From: Micromonospora sp. C95
GTDB taxonomy: Bacteria > Actinomycetota > Actinomycetes > Mycobacteriales > Micromonosporaceae
Direction: 5' to 3'
NCBI RefSeq assembly: GCF_018070465.1
Contig: NZ_JAGPXT010000001.1
Location: forward strand, 124,001 to 188,000
DNA length: 64,000 nucleotides
Every line of letters starts with the position of its first letter. Positions within the stretch are counted from its first letter, which is position 1. The position numbers and the translations under genes are program-made. The notes beneath the pieces were generated by a model. The model searched no databases. It was not told the origin of the DNA and saw only the letters and a program-made list of their open reading frames with translations. Below, piece by piece: positions 34,538 through 42,087 of this stretch.

Positions 34538-35134
34538 ATGACGATCCGTAACAGACAGCCAACTTCCACCGTTCGAGCGCGAGGCCGCCGCTTGCGCCTG
34601 GCGGGCTCGGCGGCAGCGCTGTGCCTGGTGGCCGGCGCGGGAGCGTGCGACGCCGGAAACACCGGGCAAGAACCTTCTCCCACTACCTCGGTCAGTGTTT
34701 CCACACCCAGCCAGGATCCGCGTGGTTCGGCCGAAAACGCCGCGCTGGGCGTGTACCGCGGTATGTGGGCCGCGTACGCGAAGGCCGGTCTTACCGCAAA
34801 CCCCGACGAGCCCGACCTCAGCAGGTTCGCCAGCGACGGCGCGCTGAAAACGTTGCGAAACGGGCTGGCCACCTACCGGAGCAAGAAGCAGGTACTCAAG
34901 GGCAAGTACGTCCTAGACCCTCAGGCCACCGACGTCGCGCTCAACGCCTCACCTGCAACGGTGACCGTCACCGACTGCATCGACGACAGCGCCTTCCTGG
35001 TCTACAACCTGGCGGGCAAGCCGATCAACGACGTGCCCGGGGGCCGGCGGAGCGCGCGGGCAACGGTCACGGACCTCGAGGCCGGCGGCTGGAAGGTCAC
35101 CAGCTTCGGCGTCCAGGACGTGGGGTCGTGCTGA
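34538..35134 (+). CDS. Secreted lipoprotein at the head of the Tad operon
   Basis: 198 residues. Signal peptide with Arg-rich start (RARGRRLRLAGSAAALCLV) and lipobox AGAC, so Cys near residue 37 is lipidated. After a Ser/Thr-rich linker comes a domain (AALGVYRGMWAAYAKAGLTAN, ASDGALKTLRNGLATYRSK, ATDVALNASPATVTVTDCID) like the NTF2-like or SnoaL-type cone folds common in actinobacterial lipoproteins. Two further cysteines (TDCIDD and final SC) may pair. ATG 34538 has AGGAGG 11 nt upstream. Its stop overlaps the next ATG. Confidence 0.78.
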   Translation: MTIRNRQPTSTVRARGRRLRLAGSAAALCLVAGAGACDAGNTGQEPSPTTSVSVSTPSQDPRGSAENAALGVYRGMWAAYAKAGLTANPDEPDLSRFASDGALKTLRNGLATYRSKKQVLKGKYVLDPQATDVALNASPATVTVTDCIDDSAFLVYNLAGKPINDVPGGRRSARATVTDLEAGGWKVTSFGVQDVGSC

Positions 35135-35997
35135 TGCGTCGCACCGCCCAACTCCTGACCGCTGCGGTCTCGGCAGCGATCGTGCTGATGACTGGAAGCC
35201 TGGCAGCACGTGCTGACGGTGGCATCGGCGGGGTCAGCTGCACCCAACACCCGTCAGCTCCCGAATGCGAGATCAGCGCCGGCACCCCCGGCGGGTCTGG
35301 CGGCTCCACCGGCGGCAACCAGGGCGGCGGGTCCGGTGACGACGGCTCGGGCGGCGGCGGTGGCGACGGCTGCTACTGGGCGCCGGTCGACGTGGGTCTC
35401 CCGCCTCCGCCGGGCAAGGGCCCAGAGGGCGGTTGGTATTCGCGGACTTGCGTAGCCAACGGGCTCGGGTCGCAGGAGGTGCCGGTGTGGCTGGACCAGG
35501 CGCCGACGGTAAATCTGACGGCGTTGGCGCAGACGGCGCGTTCTCGGCTGCGCCTGCCCTCGCCGCAGATTCGCACGAATCCCGCCACGGCGCCGTTCGT
35601 GCTAGTGCAGGTGCCGGTGTGGCTATGGGTGGACCCAGCGACGTGGGGTGCCCGGTCGGCGACGGCGTCGGTGCCTGGGGTGTCGGTGACCGCGACCGCG
35701 ACGCCGACGCGGGTGGTGTGGTCCTTCGGCGACGGCAGCGACGACCTGACGTGCACTGGTCCGGGTAAGCCGTGGAAGCCGGGCACCGATCCGCGGGCGT
35801 CGTCGCCATGCGGGCACACCTACACCTCCTCGTCCGCTGCCGCGGCGGGGGCGGCGTTCCGGCTGCGGGCGACGGTGACGTGGTCGGTCACCTGGTCTGG
35901 TGCCGGTAGTGGGGGCACTCTCGCTCCGCTCACGACGACCTCGACGGTGTCCGTGCGGGTGGCGGAGTCCCAGGCGATCGTCGGAGGTGTCCGGTGA
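35134..35997 (+). CDS. Secreted protein with PKD-like domain
   Basis: 287 residues with a signal peptide (RRTAQLLTAAVSAAIVLMTG, cleavage near ARADG). A Gly/Ser-rich spacer (about residues 50-75) is followed by GCYWAP, two conserved-looking cysteine motifs and a beta-rich region with RVVWSFGDGSDDLTC, which is PKD-like, then SPCGHTY and a closing strand RATVTWSVTW. Proteins of this build are common in Tad loci of Micromonosporaceae and may be a surface component of the pilus. ATG 35134 overlaps the upstream TGA; GTG 35128 is an alternative. Confidence 0.78.
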   Translation: MRRTAQLLTAAVSAAIVLMTGSLAARADGGIGGVSCTQHPSAPECEISAGTPGGSGGSTGGNQGGGSGDDGSGGGGGDGCYWAPVDVGLPPPPGKGPEGGWYSRTCVANGLGSQEVPVWLDQAPTVNLTALAQTARSRLRLPSPQIRTNPATAPFVLVQVPVWLWVDPATWGARSATASVPGVSVTATATPTRVVWSFGDGSDDLTCTGPGKPWKPGTDPRASSPCGHTYTSSSAAAAGAAFRLRATVTWSVTWSGAGSGGTLAPLTTTSTVSVRVAESQAIVGGVR

Positions 35998-36674
35998 GCG
36001 TCACGACGGACCGTCCCCGGCCGGGGAGCACCGCCGCTGCGGATCTGGCGCCGGTGTCCACCGGTACGCGGCGGGCGGGGCGGCGCAGCGGGCGGCGTGT
36101 GGTCGCTGGGCTGCTGCTGGTCCTGGCGACAGTGGTGACGTTCTGGCAGGTGGATCTGCGCCGGCACGCCGACGAGCAGTTCCTCGCCGTGGCGCGGGAC
36201 GTACCGGCGGGTCAGGTCATCACCGACGCCGATGTGCGGGTGGTGCGGGTGTCGAACCCGTCCGGCCTGGACCTGGTCCCGGCCGAGCGGCGCGGCGGGA
36301 TCGTCGGCCGTTCGGCGGCGGTGCCGCTGGCGGCAGAGAGCCTGCTGGTGTCGGCGCAGGTCGGGCCGGCGGCGTGGCCCGCGGCGGGGCAGGCGGTGAT
36401 CGCGGTGCCGGTCAAGCCGGGCCGGGCCCCGACGAGCCTGACCGCCGGGTCGCGGGTGGTGGTGCTGGTCGCCCCGCCGACCGGAGGCGGGCAGCAAGCG
36501 CCGCAGCAGAACAACGGTGTACGCCGGGCGGTGGCCACGGTCGTGTCGGTGGTGGCGGGCGCGGACCAGGTGGGCACGCAGTTGGTGACGGTGCTGCTCG
36601 CCGCGGATGCGGCGGAAGCGGTCGCGGCGGCCCCGGGGGACGTGTCGCTGGTGCAGCTCGGCCCGTCCCAGTGA
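35994..36674 (+). CDS. SAF-domain pilus assembly protein (CpaB/RcpC-like)
   Basis: 226 residues from GTG 35994, overlapping the previous stop (GTGA). One transmembrane helix (VVAGLLLVLATVVTFWQV, residues 36-53) is followed by a SAF domain (VARDVPAGQVITDADVRVVRV) and a beta-rich C-terminus (VIAVPVKPGRAPTSL, GSRVVVLVAPP). CpaB-like proteins sit outside the membrane and help assemble the Tad pilus. The Gln-rich loop QQAPQQNN is variable. Confidence 0.82.
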   Translation: MSVTTDRPRPGSTAAADLAPVSTGTRRAGRRSGRRVVAGLLLVLATVVTFWQVDLRRHADEQFLAVARDVPAGQVITDADVRVVRVSNPSGLDLVPAERRGGIVGRSAAVPLAAESLLVSAQVGPAAWPAAGQAVIAVPVKPGRAPTSLTAGSRVVVLVAPPTGGGQQAPQQNNGVRRAVATVVSVVAGADQVGTQLVTVLLAADAAEAVAAAPGDVSLVQLGPSQ

Positions 36675-36694
36675 GATACGAGGAGGCGCGGGAG

Positions 36695-37429
36695 ATGTTG
36701 GTGGTGGTGGCGTCGGTGTCCGGCGCGCCGGGTGCGTCGACGGCCGCGTTGGGGATGGCGGCGTTGTGGCCGGAGCGCCCGGCGTTGCTGGTGGAGGCCG
36801 ATCCCGGTGGTGGGGTGGTCGCGGCGCGGTTCGGGCTGGCGCAGGAGCCGGGGCTGGCGTCCCTGGCGGCGGCGGCCCGGCACGGCGGGCACGCCGGTGG
36901 GGCGGCGCCGTACGTGCAGCAGGTGCCGTTGGGCTTGCACGTCCTCGTCGGGCCGGGTGCGGCCGAGACCGCCGCGGGGGCGGTGTCGGTCCTCGCCGGC
37001 CAGGCCGACGCGGTCGCGCGGTTGGCGCCGGTAGTGGTCGCCGACGCGGGCCGCCTCTACGCCAACAGCCCGGCATGGGGTCTGTTGCGCTCCGCTGACG
37101 CGGTCGTGCTGGTGACCTCGGGGTCGACGGAGTACCTGGATCACCTGGACACCCGCCTGCCGGCGCTGCGTGCCGCGGCAAGGTCGGGTGGTGTCGGGCT
37201 GGCGGTCTGCGGCAGGTCCGCCTACACCCCGGCGGAGATCAGCGGTCGCCTCGGTGTCCCGGTCTGGGCGCAGCTGCCCACCGACCGGTGGGGTGCGGGC
37301 GTCCTCGCCGGGCGGATGACGGGGCGGGCGTGGACACGTACCCGCCTCGCCCAAGCTTTGCGCGCCCTCGCCGCGTCTCTCGCGGCCGGCGCGCAGCCCG
37401 CCGGTGCGGCGCTGGAGGTCGTGCGGTGA
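36695..37429 (+). CDS. CpaE/MinD-like P-loop protein of the Tad locus
   Basis: 244 residues from ATG 36695, 9 nt after AGGAGG; GTG 36671 overlapping the previous stop is a second choice. The start reads LVVVASVSGAPGASTAALGM, a deviant Walker A (GAPGAST) of the MinD/ParA kind without the signature first lysine. Other parts are PALLVEADPGGGVVAARFG, APVVVADAGRLY and DAVVLVTSGST. CpaE-type ATPases localise the Tad machine. Loss of the Walker A lysine suggests altered or absent ATP hydrolysis. Confidence 0.8.
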   Translation: MLVVVASVSGAPGASTAALGMAALWPERPALLVEADPGGGVVAARFGLAQEPGLASLAAAARHGGHAGGAAPYVQQVPLGLHVLVGPGAAETAAGAVSVLAGQADAVARLAPVVVADAGRLYANSPAWGLLRSADAVVLVTSGSTEYLDHLDTRLPALRAAARSGGVGLAVCGRSAYTPAEISGRLGVPVWAQLPTDRWGAGVLAGRMTGRAWTRTRLAQALRALAASLAAGAQPAGAALEVVR

Positions 37430-38736
37430 CCGCCCCGACCCTGAACGGCGGCACGACCGCGGCGCCGCCGGAGGTGGTGGCGCGGCTGCGGGCCCGGGTC
37501 AGCGACCGCCTGGCCGCGCACGGCGCGCAGCTTCCCGACGGCGAGCGCCACGCGGTGATCGCGGGATACATCGCGGAGGAACTCGTCGTCCACGCCCGCG
37601 AGGACATCTCCGCTGGCCGTGTCCCGCTCACTCCGCAGGCCGAGGCGGCCCTGGCGCGAGCTTTGCGGGACAGCTTCACCGGGCTGGGCGGCCTGCAGAG
37701 GTTGATCGACGACCCGCGGGTGGAGGACATCTTCGCCAACGGCTGCGACAACGTGTGGATCCGCACCACCGACGGGCGGGTGCAGCGAGTGCCGCCGGTC
37801 GCCGCCTCCGACGACGACCTGGTCGACCTGGTGCGGGTTGCGGCGGCGCGCAGCGGGCAGGAGGAGCGCCGCTTCGACCGCGGTTCGCCGGGCCTGTCGC
37901 TGCGGCTGCCCGGCGGGCAACGCCTGTTCGCCGTGATGGCGGTGGCGAAACGGCCCTCGCTGTCGATCCGCCGCAACACCCTGCACCGGGTGACCCTGGA
38001 CGACCTGCTGCACCGCGGGGAGATCACGGTGGGGTTGCGGGAACTCATCCGGGCGCTGGTGCGGGCGCGCAAGAACATTGTGATCTGCGGAGGTGTCGGC
38101 GTCGGCAAGACCACCATGCTGCGCGCCGCCGCCGGCGCGATTAGCCCTCACGAGCGGATCGTCACCGTCGAGGACGCCTACGAACTCGGCCTTGACGAGG
38201 ACACCGAGGCGCACCCGAACACCACCGCCCTGCAGCAGCGGGAACCGAACCTGGAAGGCGTCGGTGGCATCGACATGTCCACGATGGTGCGCTGGGGCCT
38301 GCGGATGCGCCCGGACCGGGTCATCGTCGGGGAGACCCGCGGCGCCGAGGCCGTACCCATGCTCCTGGCCATGTCGCAGGGCAACGACGGCAGCATGTGC
38401 ACCCTGCACGCCTCCTCCAGCAAGCAGGCGCTGACCCGGCTGGCCATGTACGTCATGCAGGCGCCGGAGAAGCTGACCTTCGACGCGGCCAACGTGCTCA
38501 TCGGCCAGGCCGTCGACTTCGTCGTCCACCTGGATGTCGCCACCGACGGCACCCGGGTGGTGTCCTCCATCCGCCAGGTCCTGGAGACCGACGGCACCCA
38601 GGTTCCCTCCAACGAGATCTTCCGCCCCGGCCCCGACCGGCGCGCCATCCCCGCCGCGCCGATCCGCGCCGACACCCTCGACGAGCTCACCGCCGCCGGC
38701 CTCAACCCTGACCTCCTCGTCCGGGACCGGTGGTGA
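37426..38736 (+). CDS. cpaF: CpaF/TadA secretion ATPase
   Basis: 436 residues from GTG 37426 (GTGA overlap with the previous stop). The GspE/VirB11 family core is complete: IDDPRVEDIFANGCDNVW, Walker A ICGGVGVGKTTMLRAA near residue 218-232, Asp box VEDAYELGL, Walker B RPDRVIVGETRGAEA near 298 and His box MCTLHASSS near 325. The hexameric ATPase powers assembly of Flp pili with TadB and TadC, the next two genes. Confidence 0.95.
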   Translation: MTAPTLNGGTTAAPPEVVARLRARVSDRLAAHGAQLPDGERHAVIAGYIAEELVVHAREDISAGRVPLTPQAEAALARALRDSFTGLGGLQRLIDDPRVEDIFANGCDNVWIRTTDGRVQRVPPVAASDDDLVDLVRVAAARSGQEERRFDRGSPGLSLRLPGGQRLFAVMAVAKRPSLSIRRNTLHRVTLDDLLHRGEITVGLRELIRALVRARKNIVICGGVGVGKTTMLRAAAGAISPHERIVTVEDAYELGLDEDTEAHPNTTALQQREPNLEGVGGIDMSTMVRWGLRMRPDRVIVGETRGAEAVPMLLAMSQGNDGSMCTLHASSSKQALTRLAMYVMQAPEKLTFDAANVLIGQAVDFVVHLDVATDGTRVVSSIRQVLETDGTQVPSNEIFRPGPDRRAIPAAPIRADTLDELTAAGLNPDLLVRDRW

Positions 38737-39587
38737 GCATGGACCTGCTGCCGATCCTGCTCGGCCTGGGCTGCGCCGCCGGCCTGATCCTCGTCGCCGA
38801 CGGGCTACGCCGCCGCCCACCCGGCACCCCGACCACCCGGACACGGCAACGGTGGACGTCGGCCGACCGCACCCGGCTCCTCGCGGCCATCCTCGCCGGA
38901 TTCGCCGCCGCGGCGGCGACCCGTTGGCCGGTCGCGGCGCTGCTGACCGCCGCCGCGGTGTGGGCGCTGCCCCGCGTCCTCGGCCCCGACCGGGAACACA
39001 CCCGCGCGATCGCCCGGATCGAGGCGATCGCCACCTGGGCCGAGCTGCTGCGCGACACCCTGTCCTCGGCCGCCGGCCTGGAGCAGGCCATCACCGCCAC
39101 CGCCCCTGTCACACCCCAGCCCATCCGCCCCCAGGTGCAGGCCCTCGCCGGGGCGGTACGTGGCGGAGCACGCCTGCCCGACGCGCTGCGCGCGTTCGCC
39201 GCCGACCTCGCCGACCCCACCGCCGACCTCGTCGTGCGCGCCCTGACGCAGGCCGCCGGCTACCACGGCGGGCAACTGTCCCAGTGCCTGACCAGCCTCG
39301 CCGCCACCGCCCGCGAGCTCGCCGGCATCCGGATGAGGGTGGCCACCAAACGGGCCGCGACCCGCACCGCCGCCCGGGTCATCACCGGCACGTCGGTGAC
39401 GATGGTCGCCGGGCTGATCCTGCTCAACCGCGGGTTCCTCGCCCCCTACCGCAGCGTCACCGGGCAGCTCGTGCTCCTTGTCGTCGGAGCGGTGTTCGCC
39501 AGCGGGTTCTGGTGGCTGGCCCGCGCCTCCCGCGTCCCGCAACCACCACGGGTGCTCTCGGCCGACCAGCCCGGGCAGGTGGCGTGA
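38733..39587 (+). CDS. tadB: TadB-like inner membrane platform protein
   Basis: 284 residues from GTG 38733; GTG 38730 and ATG 38739 are also in frame. T2SF-type fold: N-terminal membrane segments (LPILLGLGCAAGLILVADG, AAILAGFAAAAATRWPVAA), a helical T2SF cytoplasmic domain with SSAAGLEQAI and LVVRALTQAAGYHGGQLSQ, then two C-terminal membrane helices (TSVTMVAGLILLNRGFLAP, LVLLVVGAVFASGFWWLA). It forms the membrane platform with TadC. Confidence 0.9.
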   Translation: MSMDLLPILLGLGCAAGLILVADGLRRRPPGTPTTRTRQRWTSADRTRLLAAILAGFAAAAATRWPVAALLTAAAVWALPRVLGPDREHTRAIARIEAIATWAELLRDTLSSAAGLEQAITATAPVTPQPIRPQVQALAGAVRGGARLPDALRAFAADLADPTADLVVRALTQAAGYHGGQLSQCLTSLAATARELAGIRMRVATKRAATRTAARVITGTSVTMVAGLILLNRGFLAPYRSVTGQLVLLVVGAVFASGFWWLARASRVPQPPRVLSADQPGQVA

Positions 39588-40459
39588 TGGCCGCCTTCGT
39601 GGTGGCGTGCGGCGTCGTCGCCGGGCTCGGCCTGGTCCTGGCCGGCACCGGCCTGCATCCCGCCCGGCCCAGCCTCGCCCAAGCCCTCGACGCCCTGCGC
39701 CGCACCCCGACTGCCCCGGAAGAACCAGTGGGGGCCAGGACCCGGCTGCTCGCCGCGCCCCTGCGCGCCTTCGGCCTGCCCCGGCAGCGGATGCGCGCCG
39801 ACCTCGCCGTACTCGGACGGCCGACCGCCACCCACCTGGCCGACCAGGCCCTCGCGGTCCTCGCCGGCCTGCTGCTGCCCCCGGTCGCGATGGCCGTCCT
39901 CGCCTCCGGCGGGGTCAGCTTCGCCGCCGGCATGCCGCTGTGGGCGTCGCTGGCTGGCGCGGCCGGCGGCTGGTGGCTGGCCGAGACCACCGGGCACACC
40001 GAGGCGCAGCGGCGCCGCGACGAGCTGCGCTACGCCCTGTCCGCCGTGCTCGACCTCGTCGTCATCTCCCTCGCCGGCGGCGCCGGACTCGAACAAGCCC
40101 TCGACGACGCCTGCGCCGACACCCACGGCTGGGCCGCCGGACGCCTGAACCGTGCCGTGGCCACCGCCCGGCTGCTGCGCATCCCGCCCTGGCAGGCCCT
40201 CGGACAGCTCGGCGAGGACACCGGCGTCGTCGAACTGCAGGAACTCGCCGCGACGATGAGCCTCGCCGGCACCGAAGGCGCCCGCATCCGCGACTCCCTC
40301 ACCATCCGCGCCGCCACCCTGCGCGCCCACCAGGCCGCCGCCCTGGAGGCCAGAGCCAACTCCGCCACCGAACGCATGTCCATGCCGGTCATGCTCCTGG
40401 CCGCCGCCTACATGCTGTTCCTCCTCTACCCGGCTGTCACCGCCGTGGACAGCTTCTGA
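39587..40459 (+). CDS. tadC: TadC-like inner membrane platform protein
   Basis: 290 residues from ATG 39587 (TGATG with the tadB stop). Four hydrophobic segments, including FVVACGVVAGLGLVLAGTGL and LLAAAYMLFLLYPAVTAV at the end, flank a T2SF domain with LDLVVISLAGGAGLEQAL and MSLAGTEGARIRDSL, TATM-type helix motifs of the family. Partner of TadB. Confidence 0.9.
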   Translation: MAAFVVACGVVAGLGLVLAGTGLHPARPSLAQALDALRRTPTAPEEPVGARTRLLAAPLRAFGLPRQRMRADLAVLGRPTATHLADQALAVLAGLLLPPVAMAVLASGGVSFAAGMPLWASLAGAAGGWWLAETTGHTEAQRRRDELRYALSAVLDLVVISLAGGAGLEQALDDACADTHGWAAGRLNRAVATARLLRIPPWQALGQLGEDTGVVELQELAATMSLAGTEGARIRDSLTIRAATLRAHQAAALEARANSATERMSMPVMLLAAAYMLFLLYPAVTAVDSF

Positions 40460-40486
40460 CCCCGACACACCAGAAGGAGAAACGCC

Positions 40487-40693
40487 GTGCACCCCAGCAA
40501 GCTGATGGCCCTGCTGACCCTGGCACACCTCACCCTCGTCGACCGGGCCCGCCGGCTGCGCGACTCCGGCGACCGGGGCAGCGAGACCACCGAGAAGGTC
40601 ATGTGGATCGCCCTGCTCGTCACCCTCGTCCTGGCCGTCTACGCCATCTTCCAGGGCAAGATCATTACCAAGATCACCGGAATCAACCTCTAG
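40487..40693 (+). CDS. Flp-like major pilin
   Basis: 68 residues from GTG 40487 after AGAAGGAGAAA. A polar lead of about 30 residues (DRARRLRDSGDRGSETTEKV) precedes one hydrophobic helix (MWIALLVTLVLAVYAIFQG). The GxxxTTEKVMW segment, with Glu five residues past the glycine, resembles the Flp cleavage site for the prepilin peptidase. Ends KIITKITGINL. Expected to be the main pilus subunit, though the processing site is not certain. Confidence 0.75.
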   Translation: MHPSKLMALLTLAHLTLVDRARRLRDSGDRGSETTEKVMWIALLVTLVLAVYAIFQGKIITKITGINL

Positions 40694-40695
40694 CC

Positions 40696-41148
40696 ATGAA
40701 CCGCACGCGACGAGGCAGGCGACGCCGGCTCGGTGGTGACCGCGGATCGGTCACCACCGAGGTGGTCCTCTACGCGCCCCTGCTGTTCCTGCTCGTCCTC
40801 GTCGGCGTGCAGTTCGCCCTGTGGGCCCTGGCCCAACTCGGCGTCCAGCACGCCGCGAACCACGCCCTGCAAACCACCAGGGTGTCCGGCGGAACCGCCG
40901 CCGCAGGCCGCGCCGACGCCGCAACCGTCCTCGACCAGGTCGCCGGGCAGGTCGTCGTCGACCCGCGCGTGTCGGTCACCCGCACCGCCGACACCGCCAC
41001 CGTGGCCGTGGCCGGCCGGGTGCCCGCCGTCGTGCCGTTCCTGCGCCTGCAGGTCAGCACCCAGGCCAGCGCCCCGGTAGAACGTTTCCGCCCCTCGACC
41101 CTGTCGCTGGCCCCCTCGCCGCCTGGAGTGGAAGGAGACTCGACGTGA
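40696..41148 (+). CDS. TadE-like pseudopilin
   Basis: 150 residues. GDRGSVTTEVVLYAPLLFLLV is the TadE N-terminus (Gly-Ser, then Glu-containing hydrophobic helix), followed by a polar domain with DQVAGQVVVDPRVSVTRTAD. Minor pilin or assembly factor; starts 2 nt after the Flp-like pilin stop. Confidence 0.85.
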   Translation: MNRTRRGRRRRLGGDRGSVTTEVVLYAPLLFLLVLVGVQFALWALAQLGVQHAANHALQTTRVSGGTAAAGRADAATVLDQVAGQVVVDPRVSVTRTADTATVAVAGRVPAVVPFLRLQVSTQASAPVERFRPSTLSLAPSPPGVEGDST

Positions 41149-41612
41149 CCCGCGAGCAGCGCCGCATCCGACATCCACGCCGCCGGGTGCCTCGGCTGCG
41201 GGGAGACCGGGGTTCGGTCAGCGTCGAGATGGCGCTGAGCTACGTACCGCTGATGGTCCTGGCCGCCCTCGCGGTGGTGGCGTGCCTGCGCCTGGCCTCG
41301 GCCGCCATCGACGTCAACTCCGCTGCCGCCGCGGCGGCCCGCCAGGCGTCCCTCGCCCGCACCCCCGGCGAGGCCCGCGCCGCAGGCGCCGATGGCGCCT
41401 CCGCCACCCTGGCCGGGCGGGCCTTCACCTGCCAGCCGTCCACCGTCACGGTCGACCCCGGCGCGTTCGTCCCCGGCGGGCAGGTCAGCGCCACCGTGGC
41501 GTGCACCGTCCGCCTCGAAGACCTCTACGGCCTCGGCCTGCCCGGCACGATCACCATCCGCGGCACCTCACACCAACCCCTCGACACCTACCGCGGGACA
41601 ACGGCGCCATGA
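41145..41612 (+). CDS. TadE/TadG-like minor pilin
   Basis: 155 residues from GTG 41145 (GTGA overlap). GDRGSVSVEMALSYVPLMVL is again a class III pilin-like start, with Glu after SVSV, then an exposed domain with one disulfide-capable pair (TCQPST ... ACTVRL). Similar to its two neighbours, probably arisen by duplication within the locus. Confidence 0.82.
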   Translation: MTREQRRIRHPRRRVPRLRGDRGSVSVEMALSYVPLMVLAALAVVACLRLASAAIDVNSAAAAAARQASLARTPGEARAAGADGASATLAGRAFTCQPSTVTVDPGAFVPGGQVSATVACTVRLEDLYGLGLPGTITIRGTSHQPLDTYRGTTAP

Positions 41613-42055
41613 ACCGGCTGCGTACCCGCCTGCGGCAGGCCCGCCACGACGACCGAGGCCAGATCACCCCGTGGACGATCTTCGGCGTCGTTCTCGTCCT
41701 CATCCTCGCCGGCCTGGTCCTCGACCTGGGCCTGGGCATGTCGGACAAGGTGCGGCTGCTCGACGTCGCGCAGGGCGCCGCCCGGGCCGGCGCCCGCGAG
41801 ATCGACCTCGCCACCTACCGGGCCACCGGCACTGTCCAGCTCCAGCCCGCCCAGGCTGCCGCAGCCGCGCGGAGCTTCGCCCAACAGGCCGGTGTCGACG
41901 GGCAGGTCACCGCGTCCGCCACCCCCACCGCCGTCACCATCACCATCAGCGGCACCCGCCCCACGCGGCTGCTGCACCTCGTCGGAATCAGCGCCCTGCC
42001 TGTGTCCGCGACCGCGACCGCCAGCCCTCTGACCGGCGTCACCGCACCGAACTGA
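41609..42055 (+). CDS. TadG-like pilus assembly protein
   Basis: 148 residues from ATG 41609 (ATGA overlap). DDRGQITPWTIFGVVLVLIL matches the TadG/Flp-assembly start, in which the hydrophobic helix lacks the pilin Glu and carries Pro-Trp instead. The rest is a small beta-rich domain (TATGTVQLQPAQ, VTASATPTAVTITISG). A short version of TadG without the VWA domain. Confidence 0.82.
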   Translation: MNRLRTRLRQARHDDRGQITPWTIFGVVLVLILAGLVLDLGLGMSDKVRLLDVAQGAARAGAREIDLATYRATGTVQLQPAQAAAAARSFAQQAGVDGQVTASATPTAVTITISGTRPTRLLHLVGISALPVSATATASPLTGVTAPN

Positions 42056-42087
42056 CCAAGACCGCCACGCCACGACCGGGAGCCCCA

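Noticed and set aside
37222..38844. 540-codon minus-strand frame across the CpaF gene
   Set aside because: Antisense of a certain CpaF ATPase; His/Arg/Gly-rich with no domain.
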